Source: Candidatus Palauibacter soopunensis | GTDB taxonomy: Bacteria; Gemmatimonadota; Gemmatimonadetes; Palauibacterales; Palauibacteraceae | NCBI RefSeq assembly: GCF_947581735.1 | Contig: NZ_CANPVT010000040.1 | Coordinates: 1-64,000, forward strand | Length of the DNA stretch: 64,000 nt | Reading direction: 5' to 3' | Shown here: one piece after another, positions 50,966 to 60,600 of the stretch | Position numbering within the stretch: the first letter of the stretch is position 1 | Layout of the letters: each line of letters opens with the position of its first letter | The notes under the pieces: model-generated | Databases searched by the model: none | The model's input: the letters and a program-made list of their open reading frames with translations, nothing else | What the model was told of the DNA's origin: nothing | Translations under genes and position numbers: made by a program

Positions 50966-52203
50966 GCCAGGACGAACTCATATACGACTGGAACGCGCTT
51001 CCGGGGAGCCACGACTACGCGGCGACCCGGGTCGAACTGGACGACGAAACGCTGCGCGACGGCCTCCAGAATCCGTCTGTCAAGGACCCGCCCATCGGGA
51101 AGAAGATCGAACTCCTCCACCTCATGGTGGACCTCGGCATCCACGCGGTCGACATCGGCCTTCCGGGTGCCGGTCCCCGCGCCTACGAAGCGTGCCTCGC
51201 GCTGGCTCGGGAGATCGCCGATTGCGAACTCCCGATCGAGGCCAACGCGGCCGCCCGCACGGTCAAGGCCGACATCGAGCCCGTGGCGCGCGTCCAGCAG
51301 GCGACCGGCCTGAACATCGAGGTCGCCACCTTCATCGGAAGCTCGCCGATCCGCCAGTACGCCGAGAACTGGGATGTGGACCAGATCCTCTCTTCGACGC
51401 GCGACGCCATCGGGTTCGCCATCGGCGAGGGACTCGATGTCATGTACGTGACGGAGGACACGACGCGGTCGCGGCCCCGGACGCTCGCCCGGCTCTTCTC
51501 GGCCGCGGTCGAGGCGGGGGCCCGGCGGATCTGCCTCGCGGACACCGTCGGCCACTCGACGCCCCACGGCGTGCGGCGACTCGTACGTTTCGCGAAGGAC
51601 ATCGTGGCCGGCACCGGAGAATCCGTGAAGATCGACTGGCACGGACATCGAGACCGCGGCTTCGGGCTGGCGAACGCGCTGGCGGCGATCGAGGAAGGTG
51701 TCGACCGGGTGCATGCCACCGCGCTCGGGATCGGCGAACGGATCGGCAACGTCGAGATGGATCTGCTGCTCGTGAACCTCCACCTGCTCGGGACGCACGA
51801 TCACCCGATCGACCGGCTGTCGGACTACTGCCGCCTCACGGCGGAGATGTGCGGCGTCGAGGTACCCCACAACTATCCGGTCATCGGGGACGACGCCTTC
51901 CGGACCGGGACCGGCGTACACGCGGCCGCGATCATCAAGGCCATGCAGAAGGGGGACGGCTGGCTGGAGGACCGCGTGTACAGCGGCGTCCCGGCTTCGA
52001 TCGTGGGGCGGAGACAGACCATCGAGATCTCTCCGGTGTCCGGTCTCAGCAACGTCCGCTTCTGGCTGAGCCAGCACGGATACGACGGGGGGGATGAGGC
52101 CCTGTGCGAGGCGCTGTTCGGACTCGCCAAGAAGTGCGACCACACGCTCTCGCAGGAGGAAATCGAGGCCGAGATCGCCCGCGTCGAAGCGGCGCGGGCA
52201 TGA
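50962..52203 (+). CDS. 2-isopropylmalate/homocitrate synthase-like DRE-TIM enzyme
   Basis: Condenses acetyl-CoA with a 2-oxo acid. 413 aa, too short to include the full LeuA regulatory domain. The metal and substrate motif is DETLRDGLQNPSV near residue 26: LRDG fits synthases, while DGLQN also occurs in HMG-CoA lyases. The HxH and glycine motifs are IDWHGHRDRGFGLANALAA and ATALGIGERIGN near 255, as in isopropylmalate synthases. A start at GTG 50962 overlaps the preceding stop; ATG 52200 of the next gene overlaps its stop. The substrate (2-oxoisovalerate, 2-oxoglutarate or another) is not resolved. Confidence 0.8.
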   Translation: MSQDELIYDWNALPGSHDYAATRVELDDETLRDGLQNPSVKDPPIGKKIELLHLMVDLGIHAVDIGLPGAGPRAYEACLALAREIADCELPIEANAAARTVKADIEPVARVQQATGLNIEVATFIGSSPIRQYAENWDVDQILSSTRDAIGFAIGEGLDVMYVTEDTTRSRPRTLARLFSAAVEAGARRICLADTVGHSTPHGVRRLVRFAKDIVAGTGESVKIDWHGHRDRGFGLANALAAIEEGVDRVHATALGIGERIGNVEMDLLLVNLHLLGTHDHPIDRLSDYCRLTAEMCGVEVPHNYPVIGDDAFRTGTGVHAAAIIKAMQKGDGWLEDRVYSGVPASIVGRRQTIEISPVSGLSNVRFWLSQHGYDGGDEALCEALFGLAKKCDHTLSQEEIEAEIARVEAARA

Positions 52204-52811
52204 GACGCCGGACAGCGTCGTCCTGCACGCTCGCCCTTCTCTCCGCGGGGGCGCTGGCGGCGCAGCAGCCTCCGGCCGACAACCCTCCGGCGGTGCCCGC
52301 GGGCGTGCCGGTCGTCGTCCTTCCCGTGCAGTCCGCACTGCCGGATCCCGGAGGGACGTGGGTCGGGGGGACGGGGAGCGCACGGCGCACGATCGATCTT
52401 CTCAACGCCGAGATCGAGTTCGCGTTCGGCGAGGAGGAGGGGGCCGCACATTGGGCTCTCGCGCCCGCCGTGGAGGCTCGCCTCGCCCGCAACCCGATGA
52501 TCGACGTCGACCCGGGGCGGCTCGCCTACCAGGGCCTGCTCGTCGCGCCGGATTCCCGGGCGCAACTCTACGAACCGCTCCACACGCAGCTCCGCCAGGT
52601 GGCCGCCCTCTTCGGGGCCCGCCTCGTCGTCCTGCCGCTCGCGGTCTCGTATCGGGAGAGCCGAGCCGTGCTGCAACTCGCCGTCATCGACGTGCGGCGC
52701 AGCGCCGTGCTCTGGCACGGCCCCGTCGCGGGGGCGGTCGCGGAGGCCGCGTCCCCATTCGCGCTCACCACGCTCGCGTTGCGCGTGGCCGATCAACTCG
52801 CACCTTCGTGA
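52200..52811 (+). CDS. Exported protein of unknown function
   Basis: 203 aa with a signal peptide (MRRRTASSCTLALLSAGALAAQQ) and a Pro-rich mature start. The rest alternates strands and helices; GARLVVLPLAVSYRES and LQLAVIDVRRSAVLWHGPV faintly recall periplasmic CsgG/TolB-like accessory folds. Not assigned. It is the only exported product in an otherwise metabolic run, coupled by ATGA to the LeuA-like gene and followed three bases later by the dehydrogenase. Confidence 0.6.
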   Translation: MRRRTASSCTLALLSAGALAAQQPPADNPPAVPAGVPVVVLPVQSALPDPGGTWVGGTGSARRTIDLLNAEIEFAFGEEEGAAHWALAPAVEARLARNPMIDVDPGRLAYQGLLVAPDSRAQLYEPLHTQLRQVAALFGARLVVLPLAVSYRESRAVLQLAVIDVRRSAVLWHGPVAGAVAEAASPFALTTLALRVADQLAPS

Positions 52812-52813
52812 CC

Positions 52814-53848
52814 ATGAAGCCGCTACACGACGTCGTGTTGATCCCGGGTGACGGCATCGGCCCGGAGATATCCGAAGCCACGGTTGCGATCCTGGAGGCC
52901 GCCGGCGCGCCCATCCGCTGGCGCGAGTGCCTCGGCGGCGTCACCGCGATGGAAGCGGCCGGAGAGCCGCTTCCGCAGGCGACTCTCGAAGCGATCGAGG
53001 CGACGGGGGTCGCCCTCAAGGGGCCGCTCACGACCCCCATCGGCTCCGGCTTCCGGTCGGTGAACGTCGCGCTCCGCAAGCACTTCGACCTCTACGCGAA
53101 CGTCCGGCCCGCGGTCACCCTGCTCCCGGCCGCCCGCTACCAGGACGTGGACCTCGTCATCGTGCGGGAGAATACGGAGGGCCTCTACGCCGGCATCGAG
53201 CACTTCATCGGGATGGAGAACGATCCGCGCGCCGTCGCCGAATCCGTCATGCTCATTACGCGCTACGGGTCTCGCCGCATCGTGCGCTTCGCGTTCGAGT
53301 ACGCCCTCGCCCACGACCGGCGTCTCGTGACCCTCGTCCACAAGGCGAATATCCTCAAGTACACGCAGGGTCTCTTCCTCGAGGTCGGGCGCAACGTCGC
53401 GGCCGAATACGAGGGAAGGGTGGAATTCGACGAGAAGATCGTGGATGCCACGGCGATGCAGTTGGCACTGGACCCGCACCGCTTCGACGTGATCGTCACC
53501 GAGAACATGTTCGGCGACATCCTCTCGGATCAGGTGGCCGGACTCATTGGCGGGCTCGGCTTCGCGCCGGGCGCGAACCTGGGCGAGCGGGCGGCGATCT
53601 TCGAGGCGGTGCATGGATCGGCGCCGGACATCGCGGGGAAGGGGATCGCGAACCCCACCTCCCTCCTGCTCGCGGGCTGCCTCCTGCTCGACCACCTGGA
53701 TGAACCCGAGGTGGCCGCGCGCATCCGCGCCGCCCTGCACCGGACCCTGCAGGAGCGCGCCGGCTATACTCCGGACCTCGGCGGTTCCGCGAGCACGGCG
53801 GAGTTCGCCGGCGCCGTCATCGAGCGACTGGATGCCGCCGGTGAATGA
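52814..53848 (+). CDS. Isocitrate/isopropylmalate dehydrogenase family, closest to NAD-dependent isocitrate dehydrogenase
   Basis: 344-aa beta-decarboxylating dehydrogenase. The substrate loop reads [23 protein letters not shown] near residues 75-97, with the Ser typical of isocitrate or homoisocitrate enzymes instead of the Leu/Glu pattern of isopropylmalate dehydrogenase. [14 protein letters not shown] near 117, [12 protein letters not shown] near 178, [19 protein letters not shown] near 234 and [15 protein letters not shown] near 271 are family blocks. GTG 52808, overlapping the previous stop, is an alternative start. Confidence 0.88.
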   Translation: MKPLHDVVLIPGDGIGPEISEATVAILEAAGAPIRWRECLGGVTAMEAAGEPLPQATLEAIEATGVALKGPLTTPIGSGFRSVNVALRKHFDLYANVRPAVTLLPAARYQDVDLVIVRENTEGLYAGIEHFIGMENDPRAVAESVMLITRYGSRRIVRFAFEYALAHDRRLVTLVHKANILKYTQGLFLEVGRNVAAEYEGRVEFDEKIVDATAMQLALDPHRFDVIVTENMFGDILSDQVAGLIGGLGFAPGANLGERAAIFEAVHGSAPDIAGKGIANPTSLLLAGCLLLDHLDEPEVAARIRAALHRTLQERAGYTPDLGGSASTAEFAGAVIERLDAAGE

Positions 53849-53882
53849 CCGGCGCGGAAGGACCGGCACGGAGCGCGAGCGG

Positions 53883-54203
53883 ATGGAAGAGCTTCATTTC
53901 AAGGGCGTGATGTGCGGCGCCTGCGGCCAGATGTTTCCCAAGGGACAGTTGGACGCCGACGACTGGTGCGAAGCCTGCGGGCCCCGCATGCAGCGGCGCA
54001 TGCGGCTCTGGCGGCACGTGGTCGCCGCGTGCATCACGCTGCCGTTCGCCGTCTGGGTCGTCATCTGGCTCCGCTCCTCTCCCGACCTCGGTTTCCTGCC
54101 CGCGTACGCGTGGGGGCTGCCGCTTGTGGCCGCGTACTATCTGGGTTTCCGCATCGGCCGCGAGGTCGTGAAGGGCTACACTCGATGGCGGCTCGGCCGC
54201 TAG
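53883..54203 (+). CDS. Small zinc-ribbon membrane protein
   Basis: 106 aa. Two Cys-x-x-Cys knuckles (CGAC near residue 11, CEAC near 29) are followed by two hydrophobic segments (HVVAACITLPFAVWVVIWL and FLPAYAWGLPLVAAYYLGF) and a basic end. A cytoplasmic zinc ribbon on a membrane hairpin; function unknown. It lies 34 bases after the dehydrogenase, and its end overlaps the next gene by 19 bases. Confidence 0.65.
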   Translation: MEELHFKGVMCGACGQMFPKGQLDADDWCEACGPRMQRRMRLWRHVVAACITLPFAVWVVIWLRSSPDLGFLPAYAWGLPLVAAYYLGFRIGREVVKGYTRWRLGR

Positions 54204-54451
54204 GCGTCCGGCCCGGCAAGCGCGCCGGCATCCGGACGGTGCTGGGGCTTCCGGCAGCGGCGCTCGCCACCATGGTCGGGATCGTCCTCGTCATCAACGC
54301 GCATGTGTACGGCTGGCCGGGGGTCGCCGCGGGCATCCTTCTCGCCGCGGCCGGCGTCGCGCTCGGCGTCCATTGTTTCCGCGCGGATTCGTCCGCCGTC
54401 CCTCATCCCGCGGCCAAGGGCTGCCCGGAATCCGGAGAAATTCACGAATGA
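54185..54451 (+). CDS. Small two-helix membrane protein
   Basis: 88 aa from ATG 54185. A basic start (MAARPLGVRPGKRAGIR) and two hydrophobic helices (TVLGLPAAALATMVGIVLVI and GVAAGILLAAAGVALGVHCF) are visible. No family recognised. It overlaps the upstream zinc-ribbon gene and shares ATGA with the acyl-CoA dehydrogenase gene, so the two small membrane proteins form one translational unit. Confidence 0.55.
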   Translation: MAARPLGVRPGKRAGIRTVLGLPAAALATMVGIVLVINAHVYGWPGVAAGILLAAAGVALGVHCFRADSSAVPHPAAKGCPESGEIHE

Positions 54452-55632
54452 CTTTCGAGGGTGTCGACTACTTCGATCTCGATGCGCTCCTGCACGAAGA
54501 GGAGATCGCGATTCGGGATCTGGTGCGCGAGTGGGTGGACCAGGAAGTCCTGCCCATCATCGGCCACCACTACATCGAACGCACGTTCCCGCGGGAACTC
54601 ATCCCGCAGATGGGAGAACTCGGCTTCTTCGGGGCGAACCTCCCCGAGGAATACGGCTGCGCCGGCCTCAACAACGTGGCCTACGGCCTCATCATGCAGG
54701 AACTCGAGCGGGCGGACTCGGGCATCCGCTCCTTCGTCTCGGTGCAGGGCGCCCTCGTCATGTACCCGATCTTCGCCTTCGGATCGGAGGAACAGAAGCG
54801 CGAGTGGCTGCCGCGGCTGGCGAGCGGCGAGTCCATCGGCTGCTTCGGCCTCACCGAGCCCGACTTCGGCTCCAACCCCGGCGGGATGATCACGCGGGCC
54901 GTGGAGGACGGCGACGAGTGGGTCCTCAACGGCGCCAAGATGTGGATCACGAACGGGTCGTTGTCCGACGTGGCGGTGATCTGGGCCAAGACCGGGGACC
55001 TGGACGACGTCGGCTCGATCCGCGGCTTCATCGTCGAGACGGGGCGCGACGGCTTCTCCGCCAGCGACCAGAAGGGGAAGCTCTCCCTCCTGGCCTCCGA
55101 CACCTCCGAACTCGTGCTGCAGGACGTGCGGGTGCCGCGCACGAACCTCCTCCCGGGCAGCGGGGGGCTCAAGAGCCCGCTGAAGTGTCTCACGCAGGCG
55201 CGCTACGGGATCTCGTGGGGGGCCGTCGGCGCCGCCATGGCCTGCTACCGGGAGTCGGTCGAGTACGCGAAGAACCGCGTGCAGTTCGACGGGACGCCGA
55301 TCGCGCAGACGCAGATCCAGCAGGTCCGGATCGCGGACATGCTCACCGAGATCACGAAGGCGCAGCTTCTCTGCCTCCGGCTCGGCCGGATGAAGGACGA
55401 GGGCACGATGCGGCCGCAGCACGTCTCCCTCGCGAAGCGAAACAACGTGAACATGGCCTGCGAGTGCGCCCGCGAGTCGCGGCGGCTGCTCGGCGCGAAC
55501 GGGATCCTCGCCGAGTACGCCTCCATGCGTCACATGGCGAACCTGGAGTCGGTCTATACGTACGAGGGCACGCACGACATCCATTCCCTCATCCTCGGAC
55601 ACGACGCGACCGGGCTCCCGGCCTACAACTGA
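54448..55632 (+). CDS. Acyl-CoA dehydrogenase, glutaryl-CoA dehydrogenase type
   Basis: 394-aa FAD enzyme. CFGLTEPDFGSNPGG near residue 132 and WITNGSLSDVAVIWAKT near 169 are flavin-binding blocks; the catalytic Glu is in TYEGTHDIHSLILG near 371, the pattern found in glutaryl-CoA dehydrogenases. LPEEYGCAGLNNVAYGLI and CLTQARYGISWGAVGAAMAC are also typical. It would convert glutaryl-CoA to crotonyl-CoA with CO2 loss. It is last in the overlapping run that includes the LeuA-like and IDH-like enzymes. Confidence 0.9.
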   Translation: MTFEGVDYFDLDALLHEEEIAIRDLVREWVDQEVLPIIGHHYIERTFPRELIPQMGELGFFGANLPEEYGCAGLNNVAYGLIMQELERADSGIRSFVSVQGALVMYPIFAFGSEEQKREWLPRLASGESIGCFGLTEPDFGSNPGGMITRAVEDGDEWVLNGAKMWITNGSLSDVAVIWAKTGDLDDVGSIRGFIVETGRDGFSASDQKGKLSLLASDTSELVLQDVRVPRTNLLPGSGGLKSPLKCLTQARYGISWGAVGAAMACYRESVEYAKNRVQFDGTPIAQTQIQQVRIADMLTEITKAQLLCLRLGRMKDEGTMRPQHVSLAKRNNVNMACECARESRRLLGANGILAEYASMRHMANLESVYTYEGTHDIHSLILGHDATGLPAYN

Positions 55633-55651
55633 CGAGCGGGACGAGAACGAC

Positions 55652-57535
55652 ATGAGGAGAATCACCGCCATCTTCCTGCCCGCCCTTCTGGCGGCATGTG
55701 CCGCCGAACCCGGCACCGACGACGCCGGAGGAGAAGCGCCCGACCGCGTGTCGGAGTTCGGCCGCTACGAGGGGTACAGCGAGCCCCGGTACGACGGCTG
55801 GGTCACAACCTCCCGCTACGTCGAGATGCGCGACGGCGTGCGGTTGGCGGTCGAGGTCACCCGCCCGGCGCTTGGGGGCGCGCCGGAGAGCGAGCCCCTG
55901 CCGGTCGTGTGGACGCATTCCCGCTATCACCGCAATCCGGGCCGGATCCTCCGCGTGATCGCGCCGGACCTGGATCCGCTCCCGGACATCCGCTCCCAGG
56001 TCGACGCGAACGAGGATCTCCAGCGCCTCGTCCTCCACGGCTACGTGGTGGCGGCGGCCGGTGTGCGGGGGAGCGGGGCCTCCTTCGGCCGCTACGAGGG
56101 GCTGTTCTCGGAGTCGGAGACGACCGATGCGGTCGAACTCATCGAGTGGCTCGCCTCGCAGCCCTGGTCGGACGGCAACGTCGGCATGTACGGCGGTTCC
56201 TACCTGGGGATCACGCAGTACATGGCCGCGTCCCGCAACCCGCCGGCGCTCAAGGCGATCTTCCCGGATGTCGCGGCCCTCGACATGTACGATCTCATGT
56301 ATCCCGGCGGCGTGTACCGGGATGACCTCATCGGGCACTGGGGTGGCCTGACTCGCGAGTTCGACGTCTCCATTCCGGCCCCGGCGGTGGACGAGGACGT
56401 CGAGGGGGTGCTCCTGCGGCAGGCGATGGAGGAGCACGAGGACAACTGGGACGTGCTCGAGCAGTACGGCGCGGGGCGCTATCGGGATCATGCGGCGCCC
56501 GAGCTGGCGTGGGAGCGCCACGGACCCAGCGGCGTGCTCGAAGACGTGCTCGAGGCGGGGGTTCCGGCGTACCACTGGAACGGCTGGTACGACATCTTCG
56601 TCACCGACGCCACGCTCTGGTTTGCGAACTACCGCGGGCCGCAGAAGCTGGGCATCGGGGCCTGGCCCCACTCCGGCATGCCCGACCCCGCGTTGATGGC
56701 CGAACGCATCGAGCTGTACGCGGTGGAGCAGCACCGCTGGTTCGACTACTGGCTCAAGGGCATCGACAACGGCGTGCTCGACGAGGCGCCGATCCACTAC
56801 GCCATCATGAACGATCCCGGCGACTGGCGCTGGGTGTCGTCCGACGTGTGGCCGCCGGAAACGACGAGCCAACGCCTCTTCCTCGCGCCCGGGGCGAGCG
56901 GGAGCGTCGCATCGGTCAACGACGGCGGGCTCTCGCCCGACGCACCCACGGCCGAGGCCGCGTTCGACGAGTACCTGGTCGATCTCTCGACGACCACCGG
57001 GACCTCCAGCCGCTGGGACAACGCCGTCGGGGCGGCGCCGGAGATGGTGTACCCGGACCTGCGCGACACCGATGCGAAGTCGCTGACCTACACGACTCCG
57101 CCGCTGGTGTCCGACCTCACGGTCACGGGCCACCCGGTCGTGACGCTGTGGGTGACCTCGTCGACGCGGGACGCCGACTTCTTCGTGCTGCTCGAGGAAG
57201 TGGACGCGGAGGGATCCTCCCGCTACGTGACCGAGGGCGTGCTTCGCGCCTCGCATCGCGAGCTCGCGGACGCGCCGTGGGACAACCTCGGCCTCCCCTT
57301 CCAGCGCAGCTACGCGAGCGACGTCGAACCGCTTCCGGACGAGCCGGCCGAACTGCGGCTCGATCTGCACCCGACCTCGACCGTCTTCAACGCGGGCCAC
57401 CGGCTGCGCGTAACGGTCATGGGCGCCGACCGCGACAACGCGGAAGAGGTGTCGGAGGACCCGCCGACCGTGCGCGTGTACCGCTCCGCGACCCATCCGT
57501 CGAGCGTCGAACTTCCCGTCGCGGCGGGTTCCTAG
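55652..57535 (+). CDS. CocE/NonD-family hydrolase (X-Pro dipeptidyl-peptidase S15 type), predicted lipoprotein
   Basis: 627 aa. The signal MRRITAIFLPALLAACA gives a lipobox with Cys16. The alpha/beta-hydrolase nucleophile is the Ser in MYGGSYLGITQ near residue 183; YHWNGWYDIFVTDATLWF and WPHSGMPDP supply the Asp and His regions, and a C-terminal jelly-roll domain ends with RVTVMGADRDNAEEV. Members of this family cleave X-Pro dipeptides, cocaine-like esters or antibiotic esters, so the substrate is open. It lies 19 bases after the dehydrogenase. Confidence 0.9.
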   Translation: MRRITAIFLPALLAACAAEPGTDDAGGEAPDRVSEFGRYEGYSEPRYDGWVTTSRYVEMRDGVRLAVEVTRPALGGAPESEPLPVVWTHSRYHRNPGRILRVIAPDLDPLPDIRSQVDANEDLQRLVLHGYVVAAAGVRGSGASFGRYEGLFSESETTDAVELIEWLASQPWSDGNVGMYGGSYLGITQYMAASRNPPALKAIFPDVAALDMYDLMYPGGVYRDDLIGHWGGLTREFDVSIPAPAVDEDVEGVLLRQAMEEHEDNWDVLEQYGAGRYRDHAAPELAWERHGPSGVLEDVLEAGVPAYHWNGWYDIFVTDATLWFANYRGPQKLGIGAWPHSGMPDPALMAERIELYAVEQHRWFDYWLKGIDNGVLDEAPIHYAIMNDPGDWRWVSSDVWPPETTSQRLFLAPGASGSVASVNDGGLSPDAPTAEAAFDEYLVDLSTTTGTSSRWDNAVGAAPEMVYPDLRDTDAKSLTYTTPPLVSDLTVTGHPVVTLWVTSSTRDADFFVLLEEVDAEGSSRYVTEGVLRASHRELADAPWDNLGLPFQRSYASDVEPLPDEPAELRLDLHPTSTVFNAGHRLRVTVMGADRDNAEEVSEDPPTVRVYRSATHPSSVELPVAAGS

Positions 57536-57656
57536 CGGAGACAGGAGCCGCCGGCCGAGCCCGCGCCCCGTCTCCGGTCCCGCGGGCTCTGGCCCGCATT
57601 CGTCCGGGGCCGCACGTTTCCTCGCTCAAACGACCCGTTTCACGAGGCAGAGAGCC

Positions 57657-60600
57657 ATGTCCAACGTTCGCCGCTTCTCCATCAGTCTCGCCCTCGCCCT
57701 CGCCGCCGCCGTGCCGCTGGGCGCGCAGCAACTCACGCCGGAGCAGTACGAGGGGCTGCGGGCGCGCCACATCGGACCCGTCGGCAACCGCGTCTCCTCG
57801 GTCGCGGGCGTCCCCGGCGACCGCGACACGTACTTCGCCGGCGCCGCGACCGGCGGCATCTGGAAGACGGACGACGCCGGGCTGCACTGGCGGCCCGTGT
57901 TCGACGACCAGCCCGTGCACTCCATCGGCGCCCTCGCCGTCGCCCCGAGCGACCACGCGGTCGTATGGGCGGGGACCGGCGAAACCTCGATCCGCTCGAA
58001 CGTCTCGATCGGGAACGGCGTCTGGAAGTCGACGGACGGCGGCGAGAGCTGGACCCACATGGGATTGGAGGGGACCGGCCGCGTCGGCCGCATCCTGATC
58101 CACCCGACCGACGCGGACGTCGTGTACGTGGCGGCGCTCGGCCACGCCTACGCGGAATCCGACGAGCGGGGCGTGTACCGCACCTCCGATGGTGGCGCCT
58201 CGTGGGAGAAGGTCCTCTTCGTGGACCGCGGGACGGGCGCCTACGACATGGTCATGGATCCGGCGAACCCACGGAAGATCTTCGCCACGATGTGGGACAT
58301 CGATCTCAAGACGTGGAAGCGCGACAGCGGCGGGCCGGGGAGCGGTCTCCACCTGACGATGGACGGCGGCGACACGTGGACCGAACTCGAAGGGAACGGG
58401 CTTCCGACGGGCACGCTCGGCAAGATCGCCGTCTGCATGTCCCACTCGGATTCGGACCGGGTGTATGCCCTCATCGAGACGAGCGACGGCGTGCCGATGG
58501 AGGGGTACGAGACCGACACGGGCGAGCTGTGGAGCAGCGATGACGGCGGCCGCACGTGGCGCCTCGTGAACTACAGCCACAACCTCGCGACCCGGCAGGC
58601 CTACTACACCCGCTGCGGCGTCGCCTCCGACGACCGCGACGAACTCTACTTCCTCTCGTCTAGCTTCAGCGTGAGCCGGGACGGGGGCGCGACGTACGAG
58701 ATGTTCAACTTCCTCGGCGGCGGTCCCCTGGGCGGAGACCCGCAGGCCCCGGGGTGGGACCTGCACGACATCTGGGTCGATCCGGAGAACTCGGACCGCG
58801 TCTTCATCGGCGGCGACAGCGGCGTCGCGATCACGGAGAACCGGATGAAGTCGTGGTCGCGCATGCAGCTGCCGATCGCGCAGATGTACCACGTCACGGT
58901 GGACAACGAGATCCCCTACAACGTGATGGGGAACCGGCAGGACGGGCCCTCCTACCACGGGCCGTCGAACACGCGCTACAGCGGCTTCTGGGCGCGCGGA
59001 CTCATCCCGCGCGGCGACTGGACGACCGTGGGCGGCGGCGAGAGCGGCTTCGCGACGCCGGACCCCACCGACCCGAACATCGTGTGGTCGAGCGCCTCCG
59101 GCGCCGGCGCGGTCGGCGGCATCGTCGTGCGGCACGACCGGGAGCGCGGCCAGTTCCGCGACGTCGAGGTGTGGCCCGAGTCCACGATGGGATATCCGGC
59201 GGAGGAGATCCGCTACCGCTTCCAGTGGACCTTCCCCCTCCTCATCTCCCCGCACGACAACGAGACGATCTACGTCACGAGCCAGCACGTGCACCGCACG
59301 CGAAACCGGGGCCAGAGCTGGGAGGTCGTCAGCCCCGACCTCTCCACGAACAACCGGGAGCGGATGACGATCTCCGGCGGGCTCACGCCGGACAACATCG
59401 GCGTGGAGTTCTGCTGCGTGATCTACGCCTTCGACGAGTCGCCCATCGAACAGGGCGTGTTCTGGGCCGGCACGAACGACGGGCTCGTGCAGGTGAGCCG
59501 CGACGACGGCGCAACGTGGACGAACGTCACGGAGAACATCCCGAACCTGCCTCCCGACGGCATCGTGCGGAGCATCGACGCCTCCCGCTTCGACGTCGCC
59601 AAGGCCTACATCACGATCGAGCACCACCAGGTGGGCGACTTCGACGCGCGCGCCTACAAGACGGACGATTTCGGCGAGACCTGGACGCAGATCACCGACG
59701 GGGTCGATAACTATCCGGTCGACTACACGCGCTACCTGCTCGAGGACCCGGTGCGGCCGGGCCTCCTCTACCTCGGCACCGAGACGAACGTCTACATCAG
59801 CTACGACGACGGGGAGAGCTGGCAGCTCTTCATGCCGAACCTCCCGCCGTCGCCGTACTACGGGCTCATCATCCAGGAGCACTTCAACGACTTCGTGGCC
59901 GGGACGTACGGCCGCGGCTACTGGATCCTCGACGACCTGAGCGCGGTGCAGCAGCTCACGCCCGAGATCGCGGCCTCCGACGCGCACCTGTTCGCGCCGC
60001 GCGACGCGTACCGCTTCAACGACATCTCCGAGCCCCAGATCATGTACGAGGACTGGTCCGTGGGTCAGAACCCGCCCAACGGGGCGTCGATCAACTACTG
60101 GCTCGGCGACGGGGAGGGCCGCGAGGTGCGGGTCCGCGTGGAGAACGCCGAGGGCGACACGCTGGCCACGCTCGACGGCTCCAGCCACGACGGCTTCAAC
60201 CGGGTGTGGTGGAACTTCCGCGGACCCGACGCGAAGCCGATCGAGTACCGCACGAAGCCGCAGTTCGCGGACTGGATGCCGATGCCGGAGGTCTCCCGCA
60301 CGGCCGGGGGCGGCTTCTTCGGCTTCGGCGGCGGGCCGCGCGAGCCCCCGGGCACGTACACGGTGACGCTGGTGGTGGACGGCGAGGACGTGGGGTCCGA
60401 GGAGCTGACGGTCCTCCGCGATCCCAGCTCCGAGGGCTCGATGGCGGACATCCTCGCGCAGAAGGCGCTGCTCGACGACATCGTGGAGGATCGGAACCGG
60501 CTCGCCGATGCCGTCAACCAGATCGAACTTCTGCGGCGGCAGATCTACGACCTGCGACCGGTGCTCGAGGAGGCGGGGGACGCGGAGGACGTGCTCGAGG

